A stretch of 64,000 nucleotides of DNA from Xanthomarina spongicola (lineage in GTDB: Bacteria; Bacteroidota; Bacteroidia; Flavobacteriales; Flavobacteriaceae): assembly GCF_003148645.1 (NCBI RefSeq), contig NZ_QGGP01000003.1:1-64000 (forward strand), given 5' to 3'. Each line of letters starts with the position of its first letter. The first letter of the stretch is position 1. The notes below the pieces were generated by a model, which was not told the DNA's origin, made no database searches, and saw only the letters and a program-made list of their open reading frames with translations. This document shows positions 26,145 to 34,399 of the stretch, one piece after another. Made by a program: the position numbers and the translations under genes.

Positions 26145-26671
26145 AAGTAGTTTTGTTTGGACCAGAATCTACTGGAAAAACAACACTTTCAATGAAATTA
26201 GCAAAGCATTATAAAAGCTTTTGGGTTCCAGAGTTTGCTAGAGAATATCTTCAAAAGAAATGGGATACTGAAAAAAAAATATGTCAGCCAGAAGATTTAA
26301 TTCCTATTGCTATTGGACAAATGAAACTAGAAAACCAATTAGCAAAACAAGTTGATTCAGTTCTAATTTGCGATACAGATTTATTAGAAACAAAAGTTTA
26401 TAGCGAAGTATATTATAATGGATTTTGCGATCCTCTACTTAACAAATATGCACTTGAAAATATATACGATTTGTATTTTTTAACTTATATTGACACACAA
26501 TGGGAAGCAGACGATTTACGAGATAAACCTCATGAAAGAGAAACCATGTTCCAAGCTTTCCAGCAAGCATTACTTACTAACAAAAGACCTTATGTTTTGC
26601 TAAAAGGCAGCGAAAATGAGAGATTAGAACTCGCTATAAAACATATAGATGTATTATTAAAAAAGAATTGA
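26105..26671 (+). CDS. NadR-like P-loop kinase (AAA family ATPase)
   Basis: The 188-residue protein has the Walker A motif FGPESTGKTTLS, PEFAREYLQKKW and ICDTDLLETKVYSEVYYNG, as in the C-terminal ribosylnicotinamide kinase part of NadR, but it lacks the adenylyltransferase and HTH domains. Such stand-alone kinases next to pnuC phosphorylate the incoming vitamin and trap it. The substrate is either nicotinamide riboside (sequence) or thiamine (context). The start lies inside the pnuC 3' end, and DUF4301 follows with no gap. Confidence 0.85.
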   Translation: MEEKLKQKESSCIKVVLFGPESTGKTTLSMKLAKHYKSFWVPEFAREYLQKKWDTEKKICQPEDLIPIAIGQMKLENQLAKQVDSVLICDTDLLETKVYSEVYYNGFCDPLLNKYALENIYDLYFLTYIDTQWEADDLRDKPHERETMFQAFQQALLTNKRPYVLLKGSENERLELAIKHIDVLLKKN

Positions 26672-28222
26672 ATGTTTTCAGAAAAAGACATAAATCAAAT
26701 AGAATTAAAGGGATTAACTTTAGAAAAGATTCAAAAGCAAATAGAATTGTTTAAAACGGGATTGCCATTTGTAAACTTGCAATCTGCAGCTACTATAGGG
26801 CAAGGAATATTAAAGCTTTCAGATGAAGAAAAAGAATCTTTTATAGAGTTATTTGATAAGAGAAGAAATAATTATTCTATAATTAAATTTGTTCCAGCTT
26901 CTGGTGCTGCAACCAGAATGTTTAAATCGTTTTTTAGCTTTATCGAAGTATATAATCCAGATCAAGAAACGGTTAATGCTTATATAAATAGAACAAAAGA
27001 ATCTGCATTATCAGTATTTTTTGTAGGCTTAGAAAAACTACCATTTTACAAAATTGTATTAAGTAAAATAGAAGAAAAATATCCAGACTTCCATTCTGTT
27101 TCTACAGACAAACAAAGGTTTTTATTTGTAAAAACAATGTTAGATATAGATAAGTTAAATTACGGGTTTTTTCCAAAAGGCTTGTTACCTTTTCATAAAT
27201 ATAAAGAACATATTGCAACTGCCTTCGAAGAGCATTTATTTGAAGCAGCTTTATATGCTTCGAGTAATAAAAAAGCCAATTTACACTATACTATTTCAGA
27301 GAAATATAAAGATATTTTTGACGACGAGTTTAAAAAAATCCAAACCATTGTAGAACGTAAAACAAATACTCAATTTGAAATTTCTTTCTCTTACCAAAAA
27401 GACGCTTCAGATACCATTGCAGTAACTATAGAAAACAAACCTTTTAGATTAGAAGATGGAAGTTTATTGTTTAGACCATCAGGACATGGAGCTTTATTAT
27501 CGAATTTAAACGATTTGAATGCAGACATCATATTTATAAAAAATATAGATAACGTTGTGGTTTTTAAATACGAAAACGAGGTAAGTGAATACAAAAAAAT
27601 GTTAGCTGGAATTTTAATGGATATTCAAACTAAAGCATTTGAATATCTTGAAAAATTAGAAAATAAATTAATTTCTGAAGCTGAAATATTAGAAATTGCT
27701 ATGTTTTTATCTAATAAAATGAATGTAGTTATTTCTTCGGAATTTGAAAAATATGCAACTGAATATCAAGTCGATTATTTAGTAGACAAGTTAAACAGAC
27801 CTATTCGCGTTTGTGGTATGGTTAAAAATGAAGGAGAACCTGGAGGAGGCCCTTTTTGGGTAAAGGACGAAAGTGGGAAAGTATCTCTGCAAATTGTTGA
27901 ATCTGCTCAAATAAATAAAAAGGATAAACATCAAAAAGAAATATTAAAAAACGCAACTCATTTTAATCCAGTAGATTTGGTTTGTGGTATCAAAGACTAT
28001 AAAGGTAACAGGTTTAATTTAGAACAGTTTGTAGACCATAAAACAGCTTTCATTACCATGAAAACAAAAACCGGGAAAGATTTAAAGGCTTTAGAATTGC
28101 CAGGACTTTGGAATGGTAGTATGGCTAATTGGAATACTATTTTTGTTGAAGTCCCTTTAATTACCTTCAATCCTGTTAAAACAGTTACAGATTTATTAAA
28201 ACCTACTCATCAAGTAAAATAA
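26672..28222 (+). CDS. DUF4301 domain-containing protein
   Basis: The 516-residue soluble protein matches DUF4301 of Bacteroidota. Recognisable blocks are FVPASGAATRMFKSFFSF, SGHGALLSNLNDLNADIIFI, VCGMVKNEGEPGGGPFWV and WNGSMANWNTIFVEVPL. The first block resembles a nucleotidyltransferase-like phosphate loop, and the GGGPFW region looks like an active-site loop. No function is established. It starts at the base after the kinase stop and ends 1 bp before arfB, so it belongs to the same operon and may take part in cofactor salvage. Confidence 0.88.
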   Translation: MFSEKDINQIELKGLTLEKIQKQIELFKTGLPFVNLQSAATIGQGILKLSDEEKESFIELFDKRRNNYSIIKFVPASGAATRMFKSFFSFIEVYNPDQETVNAYINRTKESALSVFFVGLEKLPFYKIVLSKIEEKYPDFHSVSTDKQRFLFVKTMLDIDKLNYGFFPKGLLPFHKYKEHIATAFEEHLFEAALYASSNKKANLHYTISEKYKDIFDDEFKKIQTIVERKTNTQFEISFSYQKDASDTIAVTIENKPFRLEDGSLLFRPSGHGALLSNLNDLNADIIFIKNIDNVVVFKYENEVSEYKKMLAGILMDIQTKAFEYLEKLENKLISEAEILEIAMFLSNKMNVVISSEFEKYATEYQVDYLVDKLNRPIRVCGMVKNEGEPGGGPFWVKDESGKVSLQIVESAQINKKDKHQKEILKNATHFNPVDLVCGIKDYKGNRFNLEQFVDHKTAFITMKTKTGKDLKALELPGLWNGSMANWNTIFVEVPLITFNPVKTVTDLLKPTHQVK

Positions 28223-28223
28223 A

Positions 28224-28631
28224 ATGTTTGATGAAGATTTATTAATTACTGAATTAACCTTCAAAGCTATTAGAAGTTCTGGAGCTGGAGGGCAACATGT
28301 AAATAAGGTATCTTCAAAAGTGGTTTTAAATTTTGATTTAACAAATTCTGGAGTGTTTTCAGAAGAGCAAAAAATCTTACTATTCAAAAATTTATCAAAC
28401 AGATTAACTACTGAAGGTATTCTAATTCTTAACTCTGATGAAAGTAGAAGTCAGCATAAAAATAAAGAGTTAGTTATAAAACACTTTATAGAGCTTATTA
28501 AACAAGGTCTTAAAGTTCCAAAAAAACGAAGGCCAACTAAAGTTCCAAGAGCTGTTAAATTAAAGCGCTTATCAAAAAAGAAGCAACAAGCTGATAAGAA
28601 AGCGAATAGAAAGCCACCTGAAATAAGTTAA
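28224..28631 (+). CDS. arfB: Alternative ribosome-rescue factor ArfB / peptidyl-tRNA hydrolase
   Basis: The 135-residue protein carries the release-factor GGQ motif in FKAIRSSGAGGQHVNKVSSK, and a long basic C-terminal tail (KKRRPTKVPRAVKLKRLSKK) that in ArfB/YaeJ enters the empty mRNA channel of stalled ribosomes. It hydrolyses peptidyl-tRNA on ribosomes lacking a stop codon. Length and layout are normal. It lies 1 bp after DUF4301 and ends the operon just before the TPP riboswitch unit. Confidence 0.94.
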   Translation: MFDEDLLITELTFKAIRSSGAGGQHVNKVSSKVVLNFDLTNSGVFSEEQKILLFKNLSNRLTTEGILILNSDESRSQHKNKELVIKHFIELIKQGLKVPKKRRPTKVPRAVKLKRLSKKKQQADKKANRKPPEIS

Positions 28632-28671
28632 ATAATTAGCTATTTTGTACTGTTAATTCTTTATTGTTATT

Positions 28672-28679
28672 TACCTTTG
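28672..28679 (+). promoter_or_regulatory. -7 box of the TPP riboswitch/TonB receptor transcript
   Basis: TACCTTTG fits TAnnTTTG. The nearest TTTG upstream is 28644-28647, a slightly long 24-base spacer. It lies about 10 bp before the riboswitch begins, so the leader RNA would start with the aptamer. Confidence 0.55.
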
Positions 28680-28689
28680 CATCGTTCTC

Positions 28690-28763
28690 AAAAAGGGGTG
28701 CCAATAATCGGCTGAGATCATACCCAATGAACCTAGAACAGGTAATGCTGTTTAGGGATTTTA
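28690..28763 (+). ncRNA. TPP (THI-element) riboswitch
   Basis: The TPP aptamer landmarks are in order: aaaggggtgcc (P2 5' side), the pyrimidine-sensing CTGAGA (28712-28717) followed by ATACCC, then GAACCT...ACAGGTAATGCTG (pyrophosphate-sensing arm) and the closing TTTAGGGATTTT. Thiamine pyrophosphate binding should repress the TonB-dependent receptor starting at 28876. A small hairpin (aacacaa/ttgtgtt, 28763-28779) lies just downstream without a U-run, so control of translation or an unusual terminator is possible. Confidence 0.95.
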
Positions 28764-28781
28764 AACACAATTTTGTGTTAT

Positions 28782-28812
28782 GTGTCATGCTAAGCTTGTC
28801 GAAGCGTCTCAC
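28782..28812. repeat. REP-like fragment in the riboswitch leader
   Basis: gtcatgctaagcttgtcgaa followed by gcgtctcac resembles intergenic repeats widespread in flavobacteria. It sits between the riboswitch and the receptor start and so would be part of the mRNA leader. Confidence 0.5.
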
Positions 28813-28875
28813 AAAATAATTAATTATAAACCAGAATAATAACCTCTTTTTATTCGTATAAATTTATTTTATCGG

Positions 28876-31095
28876 ATGAAATTTTTATTCAACAATCTGT
28901 CATTTAAAAGTAGGCAGAACTTACAAGTCTTTTTACTTTTTTCACTCTTTGCTTTTACTGTCTATTCTCAAGAAAAACAATTAGATTCTACACAATTAGA
29001 AACTCTAGACGAAGTTTTGGTTAGAGCAGTTCGTGTAAATGCAAAGTCACCAATTACGCATTCTAACTTAACCAAAGAACAGTTGCAAAAAAGAAATTTA
29101 GGTCAAGATGTGCCAATTCTTTTAAACTACTTACCGTCTGTTGTAACTACTTCAGATGCTGGAGCAGGAATAGGTTATACAGGCATTCGTGTTCGTGGGG
29201 TTAATGCACAATCCACTAACATCACTATTAACGGAATTCCTTATAACGATGCCGAATCGCTAGGAACTTATTGGGTGAATTTAGGCGATTTCGCTTCTTC
29301 GGTCGAAAGTTTACAACTACAACGTGGTGTTGGAACTTCAACCAATGGCTCTGGAGCTTTTGGAGCAAGTATTAATGTGCTTACAGATGCTGTTTCAGAA
29401 AAAGCCTTTGGAGAAATTGCCAACAGTTATGGGAGTTTTAATACCTGGAAACACACAGTTAAATTTAGTACAGGATTGCTAAACAACCATATAGAAATTG
29501 CTGGTCGATTATCTCAAATAAAATCTGATGGTTATATAGATAGAGCAACAACAAACCTTAAATCGTATTTTCTTCAAGGATCTTATGTAGATGATAACAC
29601 CTTGATTAAAGCCATAACTTTTAGTGGAAAAGAAAAAACATATCAATCTTGGAATGGTATTGAAGATCTTTATATTTTGGAAAACGATAGAACATTTAAT
29701 TCTGCTGGAATGTACACAGACGAAAATGGAGACATTCAGTTTTACGATAATGAAATTGACAATTACCAACAAGACCATTATCAGTTACATTGGAATGAGC
29801 GCATAAACAATAGATGGTCAACTAACTTAGCATTGAATTACACCAAAGGTAAAGGCTATTTTGAGCAATACAAAGAAGACCAAGAATTTGCAGATTATGG
29901 TTTAGATAATGTTGAAATAGGGAATGAAACTATTACTGAAACAGATTTAATAAGACGTAGATGGTTGGATAACGATTTTTATGTTGTTAATGCCAATGCC
30001 AACTATAAAAAGGATGCATTAGATATTATTTTCGGAACTTCTTTCAGCACGTATTCTGGAGATCATTATGGTGAAATTATCTGGGCAGAATATGCAAGTA
30101 ATAGTGATATTAGATATAGGTATTACAATGGTAATGGGAAGAAAATAGATTTCAGTTCTTTTGCAAAAGCGTCTTATAGATTAAATAATCATTTTAGTTT
30201 ATATCTAGACTTACAATCACGTTATGTGAATTATACAACTACTGGAACAAATTCTGATGTGGCTCCATTTATAGTTGACAAGGATTATAATTTCTTCAAT
30301 CCAAAAGCAGGAATTACCTATAATATAAACAACAATAACAATCTATATTTTTCTTATGCTAGAGCCAATAGAGAACCAAACAGAGACGATTTTGAAAACA
30401 ACCCAGACATTAAACCAGAACAGTTAAACGATTTCGAATTAGGCTGGAGACACAAATCTGAAACTTTTAGTGTCAATACAAATTTGTATTACATGTTGTA
30501 TAATGAGCAATTGGTGTTAACTGGAGCCATAAACGATGTTGGGAATCCTGTAAGAAATAATTCAGGGAAAAGTTATAGGTTAGGCTTAGAGGTTGATGCT
30601 GTTTTTAATGTGTCTAATACATTTAGTATTCAGCCAAATGTGGCTTTAAGTACTAATAAAAATAAAGAAACAGTTGTTTCATCAAATGGTGAGCTAGTGG
30701 ACCTTGGATCTACAAATATTTCATTCTCACCAAACTTAGTTGCTGGAAATGCTTTGGTGTTTAAACCATTTCAAGGTTTGCAAATGTCTCTATTAAGTAA
30801 GTTTGTTGGCGAACAATATATGGGAAACACAGATACGAAAGCTTCTAAATTAGACAGTTATTTTGTAAACGATTTTAATGTGATGTATGAAATTGAAACC
30901 AATTCAATTTTTAAAGCCATTATTATTTCCGGATTGGTAAATAACCTTTTTGGTGAAGAATATAGTTCCAATGGCTATTATTATACCTATGATGATACTT
31001 GGACAGATCCAAACCAAATAACAACTATTGAAGGAACAGGATATTATCCACAAGCCACTACAAATTTTTTATTAGGTATAACCTTAAAGTTTTAA
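28876..31095 (+). CDS. TonB-dependent receptor, probable thiamine transporter
   Basis: The 739-residue outer-membrane receptor has a signal peptide (ending FAFTVYSQ), a plug domain at about 45-165 (QDVPILLNYLPSVVTTSDAG; GIRVRGVNAQSTNITINGIP; LQLQRGVGTSTNGSGAFG) and a 22-strand-type barrel ending in the aromatic-final strand TNFLLGITLKF. No carboxypeptidase-like N-terminal extension is seen. Because it lies directly under a TPP riboswitch, thiamine or a thiamine precursor is the likely substrate (the OMP-thi group known in Bacteroidota). It is monocistronic, closed by a terminator. Confidence 0.93.
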   Translation: MKFLFNNLSFKSRQNLQVFLLFSLFAFTVYSQEKQLDSTQLETLDEVLVRAVRVNAKSPITHSNLTKEQLQKRNLGQDVPILLNYLPSVVTTSDAGAGIGYTGIRVRGVNAQSTNITINGIPYNDAESLGTYWVNLGDFASSVESLQLQRGVGTSTNGSGAFGASINVLTDAVSEKAFGEIANSYGSFNTWKHTVKFSTGLLNNHIEIAGRLSQIKSDGYIDRATTNLKSYFLQGSYVDDNTLIKAITFSGKEKTYQSWNGIEDLYILENDRTFNSAGMYTDENGDIQFYDNEIDNYQQDHYQLHWNERINNRWSTNLALNYTKGKGYFEQYKEDQEFADYGLDNVEIGNETITETDLIRRRWLDNDFYVVNANANYKKDALDIIFGTSFSTYSGDHYGEIIWAEYASNSDIRYRYYNGNGKKIDFSSFAKASYRLNNHFSLYLDLQSRYVNYTTTGTNSDVAPFIVDKDYNFFNPKAGITYNINNNNNLYFSYARANREPNRDDFENNPDIKPEQLNDFELGWRHKSETFSVNTNLYYMLYNEQLVLTGAINDVGNPVRNNSGKSYRLGLEVDAVFNVSNTFSIQPNVALSTNKNKETVVSSNGELVDLGSTNISFSPNLVAGNALVFKPFQGLQMSLLSKFVGEQYMGNTDTKASKLDSYFVNDFNVMYEIETNSIFKAIIISGLVNNLFGEEYSSNGYYYTYDDTWTDPNQITTIEGTGYYPQATTNFLLGITLKF

Positions 31096-31125
31096 GTAGT
31101 ATCCATCATATAAATATCATTAAAT

Positions 31126-31155
31126 ACAAAACCACTCTAAATAGAGTGGTTTTGT
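31126..31155. terminator. Hairpin terminator after the TonB-dependent receptor
   Basis: A 13-bp perfect stem (acaaaaccactct with its complement) with an AAAT loop lies between convergent genes. The run of T bases is short and inside the stem. Confidence 0.8.
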
Positions 31156-31178
31156 ATATCTTTTATATCACGTATATT

Positions 31179-31628
31179 TTAATTATTATAAACTCGAATA
31201 ATGTTTCCAGCAGGCTCAACAAAATAGCGTTTTAACGCATAATTTCCAGTAGTTCCAGTTTGGCCAGTTCCATTTAAAATCTCATAACTATTTCCATCTT
31301 CACAATCGCAAGTAGCTATAACACCATCAACAGATAAAGTTGAACAGCCACTTAAAGCATGGTTTGGATCGCTTAATTCAAAAGCACTATAATTATCACC
31401 TCCAGCATAAAATAAAACAACACCATTAATCCCATAATTGTTGTTTAAAATAACAAAATTATTAGCAAATTGTAAATCGCTATATTGAGGTAGGCTCGTG
31501 TTAACTAACGTTCCAGTATCGAAAGTGACGTTTGGAAGAAATTGATTATTAGTATTGCCATCATCGTCGTTCTTATTACAGGAAACAATTAAAATGACTA
31601 ATAAAATTATAGATACAATGCGATTCAT
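31179..31628 (-). CDS. Small hypothetical lipoprotein
   Basis: The 149-residue protein has a lipoprotein signal (MNRIVSIILLVILIVSC), an Asp/Asn spacer (NKNDDDGNTNN), and a body with LPQYSDLQFANNFVILNNNY, AGGDNYSAFELSDPNHALSG and CDCEDGNSYEILNGTGQTG. The Cys pair in ATCDCEDG and the preceding His might coordinate metal or form a disulfide. I know comparable single-copy lipoproteins near greA in flavobacteria but no function. It is convergent with the receptor gene and divergent from greA. Confidence 0.75.
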   Translation of the reverse strand: MNRIVSIILLVILIVSCNKNDDDGNTNNQFLPNVTFDTGTLVNTSLPQYSDLQFANNFVILNNNYGINGVVLFYAGGDNYSAFELSDPNHALSGCSTLSVDGVIATCDCEDGNSYEILNGTGQTGTTGNYALKRYFVEPAGNIIRVYNN

Positions 31629-31804
31629 TTTTTCTTTTAAATTTTCGGTTACAATTTACAACAAAATCTAAAGACAGTTAAATATTTTGTATATTTGTAT
31701 AGCTATCTCGTTTATACGAGATTTTTTGCGTTATTCCCGAACGATTTCTCCTTAGAATGTTGGAATGTGTTTCGGGATATTTATAATATATAAACGATGA
31801 AGTT

Positions 31805-32278
31805 ATGAGTAAAGTATCTTATTACACGGAAGAAGGTTTAAAAAAATTAAGAGAAGAATTAAGACAATTAAAAGATATTGAGCGTCCAAAAGCATCTCAA
31901 GCCATAGCAGAAGCTAGAGATAAAGGCGATTTAAGTGAAAATGCCGAATACGATGCTGCAAAAGAAGCACAAGGCATGCTAGAAATGCGCATTTCAAAAC
32001 TAGAGGGTCAACTTGCTGGTGCTCGACTTATTGATGAATCTCAATTAGATACCTCTAAAGCTTTGGTGCTATCTAAAGTGAAAATAAAAAACCAAACCAA
32101 TGGTATGGAAATGGTTTATACTTTGGTTGCAGATGGCGAGGCCGATTTAGCTTCAGGAAGAATCTCTGTAAACTCACCAATTGGAAAAGGTTTATTAGGA
32201 AAATCTGTTGGAGAAGTAGCCGAAATACAGGTGCCTAATGGTGTTATGAAATTCGATATATTAGAAATTTCTAGATAA
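31805..32278 (+). CDS. greA: Transcription elongation factor GreA
   Basis: The 157-residue protein has the N-terminal coiled coil whose acidic tip stimulates RNA cleavage by backtracked RNA polymerase (ARDKGDLSENAEYDAAKEAQ) and the FKBP-like C-terminal domain (SGRISVNSPIGKGLLGKSVG; VPNGVMKFDILEI). The D and E of GDLSENAEY are in place. A TATATTTG box at 31690-31697 is a plausible -7 element, leaving a leader of about 100 bases. The HIT gene follows after a terminator. Confidence 0.97.
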   Translation: MSKVSYYTEEGLKKLREELRQLKDIERPKASQAIAEARDKGDLSENAEYDAAKEAQGMLEMRISKLEGQLAGARLIDESQLDTSKALVLSKVKIKNQTNGMEMVYTLVADGEADLASGRISVNSPIGKGLLGKSVGEVAEIQVPNGVMKFDILEISR

Positions 32279-32281
32279 TAA

Positions 32282-32301
32282 ATTACTGCGAAAGCAGTAA
32301 T
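32282..32301. repeat. Short palindrome after greA
   Basis: attactgc/gcagtaat forms an 8-bp stem with a GAAA loop. It has no U-run and is another small intergenic palindrome next to the terminator. Confidence 0.5.
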
Positions 32302-32316
32302 CCCTAAAATATTACT

Positions 32317-32347
32317 AAAAAGATTCCTGCTAAACAGGAATCTTTTT
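32317..32347. terminator. greA terminator containing a dispersed ATTCCTG palindrome
   Basis: aaaagattcctg pairs with caggaatctttt across a short ctaaa loop and ends in T bases. The core at 32323-32341 is copy 3 of the ATTCCTG-CAGGAAT family, showing that this repeat can act as a terminator. Confidence 0.8.
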
Positions 32348-32375
32348 ATCTTTACAAGTATATCAATTTACAATT

Positions 32376-32765
32376 ATGGCTTCAATTTTCTCTAAAATTA
32401 TTTCAGGTGAAATTCCTTCCTACAAAATAGCTGAAACAGATGAGTTTTTAGCATTTTTAGATATTAATCCAAATGCTAAAGGGCATACACTTTGTATCCC
32501 AAAAAAAGAGGTCAATAAAATTTTTGAGTTAGACGAAAAAACCTATTTAGACTTAATGTCTTTTTCAAGAAAAGTGGCTCTTGCTATAGAAAAAGCAATT
32601 CCTTGTAAACGTGTTGGAATCTCGGTTATTGGTTTAGAGGTGCCACATGTTCATGTGCATTTAATTCCTTTAAATTCTATGGAAGATGCGCGTTTTGTTA
32701 ATAAAGAGTCCATGACTCCAGAAGAATTTCAAAACACAGTTAAGGCAATAAAATCTTATTTATAG
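32376..32765 (+). CDS. HIT family hydrolase
   Basis: The 129-residue protein begins MASIFSKIISGEIPSYKIAE and has the histidine triad HVHVHLIPL (His-phi-His-phi-His), with KGHTLCIPKKEVNKIFEL earlier. HINT-type HIT proteins hydrolyse nucleoside phosphoramidates or related nucleotides through the central triad His. Length is typical. The 3' end overlaps the convergent membrane-protein gene by 6 bp. Confidence 0.95.
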   Translation: MASIFSKIISGEIPSYKIAETDEFLAFLDINPNAKGHTLCIPKKEVNKIFELDEKTYLDLMSFSRKVALAIEKAIPCKRVGISVIGLEVPHVHVHLIPLNSMEDARFVNKESMTPEEFQNTVKAIKSYL

Positions 32766-33110
32766 GTTAGGAAAAACAATAAAGCCAACCAATACAAGTA
32801 TTAAAATTAAAACACCTATTATTAGAAACCATGCAGACTTTTTTAGCTTGGTTGAAGGTTTTTTAGGAGTAAATGCTTTTTGGTGATAATTAAAAACACG
32901 TTCAATATCTTCTGTCCAGCTTATAGGATAAATACTTGTATTACAGTTATGACATTCTAATTGATGTGTGTTTTCTTTTGTAATAGATTTGTAGAATTTA
33001 GTTTCAACAAATTTTTGTTTAAAAGTTAAATGTAAACCACTGTTATTATAGCATTCTGGACAATTGTTATTTAAAACAACTTCTTTAATGGTAATAAATT
33101 TCTCTTCCAT
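32760..33110 (-). CDS. Hypothetical zinc-ribbon-like protein with C-terminal membrane anchor
   Basis: The 116-residue protein has two Cys pairs, CPEC (about 18-21) and CHNC (about 53-56), at zinc-ribbon spacing, then SWTEDIERVFNYHQKAF and a single C-terminal membrane segment (SAWFLIIGVLILILVLVGFI). The ribbon probably faces the cytoplasm. I do not recognise a family. It lies 3 bp after the stop of the histidine kinase and is likely co-transcribed with it. Confidence 0.75.
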   Translation of the reverse strand: MEEKFITIKEVVLNNNCPECYNNSGLHLTFKQKFVETKFYKSITKENTHQLECHNCNTSIYPISWTEDIERVFNYHQKAFTPKKPSTKLKKSAWFLIIGVLILILVLVGFIVFPNL

Positions 33111-33113
33111 AAT

Positions 33114-34280
33114 TTAAATTGTTTTCATTGAAATTTGCATGGTCGTTCCTTTGTCAATTTCTGAATGTAAAACCCTAATCTGACCACCATGAAACTCTTC
33201 AATAATTCTTTTTGCTAAAGAAAGGCCTAATCCCCAACCTCTTTTTTTAGTGGTATAACCAGTTTCAAAAATGGCTTGAAATTGTTTCTTTGGAAGCCCT
33301 TTTCCAGTATCGCTTACATTTATATTTACATTATTTTCAAGTTGAGAAATTTCAATAATTATTTTCCCTTTTCCTTTCATGGCATCAATAGCATTTTTAA
33401 CTAAGTTTTCAATAGTCCAACTAAATAATTGTTTGTTTAAATTAACGTAAATTTCATTAGTTGGAGTAATAAGTTCAAAATCGATAAGTTTCGAGCTTCT
33501 AGCTTTTAAATAGTCGTAGGAATCGATGGTTTCTTTTACTATATCTGCTTTTTCTAATGCAGGAAGCGAGCCAATTTTACTGAAACGTTCTGTAATAGTT
33601 TGTAATCTTGTTATGTCTTTTTCAATTTCTGTAATGTATTCTGGATTAATGTTTTCAGATTTTAATATTTCAGTCCAACCAATTAAAGAAGATAATGGTG
33701 TTCCAATTTGGTGAGCCGTTTCCTTTGCCATTCCTGACCATAGTTTGTTTTGTGTTGCAATTTTAGAACTTCGGTAAAAGAAATAAACAACAGCTCCAAA
33801 TAAAATGATAATTAAAAGTAATGCTAATGGGTAATATTTAAGCTTGTTTAAAACTTCAGAATTCCCGTAATATAGTGTTCCATATATTACAGTCTCCTTA
33901 GTTTCATTATCCTCGTAAGAAATAATAATGGGTTTATTTTCTTGAGAGTATAGATTGATTAACTTATCTATATAAGATGTATTATTAATTTTGTTTTCAT
34001 CTATATTATTGGAAAGCAAGACGCTTCCATTGTTATAAACAAACATAGGGTTTGTTATTTCAGAAGTAAATACTTTATCAACAAGAGGGTTTACGTTTTC
34101 GTCTAGAGGATTAGAATTAATTTCTTGATGAGCAGCAGCCCAAATATCCATTTTAGACTGTTCTTCAATTTTAAATTTCTGAAAAAACACATAAGTATTC
34201 CATAAAATAAGCGAAATAATACCAAACGATGCAACAACAATAATCCATCTGGTTAGATTTCTGTGTTTAGAAAAAAGCAT
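33114..34280 (-). CDS. Membrane sensor histidine kinase
   Basis: The 388-residue protein has two membrane segments (about 12-31 and 149-169) around a periplasmic sensor region of about 115 residues. A phosphoacceptor H-box is seen at KETAHQIGTPLSSLIGW, with the N-box NLVKNAIDAMKGKGK, the G1 box VSDTGKGLP and the G2 box GWGLGLSLAKRIIEEFHGG. No response regulator is adjacent, so its partner is unknown. The periplasmic part has no recognised ligand domain. It leads a two-gene unit with the zinc-ribbon membrane protein. Confidence 0.93.
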   Translation of the reverse strand: MLFSKHRNLTRWIIVVASFGIISLILWNTYVFFQKFKIEEQSKMDIWAAAHQEINSNPLDENVNPLVDKVFTSEITNPMFVYNNGSVLLSNNIDENKINNTSYIDKLINLYSQENKPIIISYEDNETKETVIYGTLYYGNSEVLNKLKYYPLALLLIIILFGAVVYFFYRSSKIATQNKLWSGMAKETAHQIGTPLSSLIGWTEILKSENINPEYITEIEKDITRLQTITERFSKIGSLPALEKADIVKETIDSYDYLKARSSKLIDFELITPTNEIYVNLNKQLFSWTIENLVKNAIDAMKGKGKIIIEISQLENNVNINVSDTGKGLPKKQFQAIFETGYTTKKRGWGLGLSLAKRIIEEFHGGQIRVLHSEIDKGTTMQISMKTI

Positions 34281-34399
34281 AAAATATTTTTTATTTTGAA
34301 ATATAATGTAAATCTGTTAATAATATTGTGTTACAAGTAAACAAATCATTTTTAGTTCAATAACAGATTAGTTACATTTGTGAAAATTAAAAAAGATAA

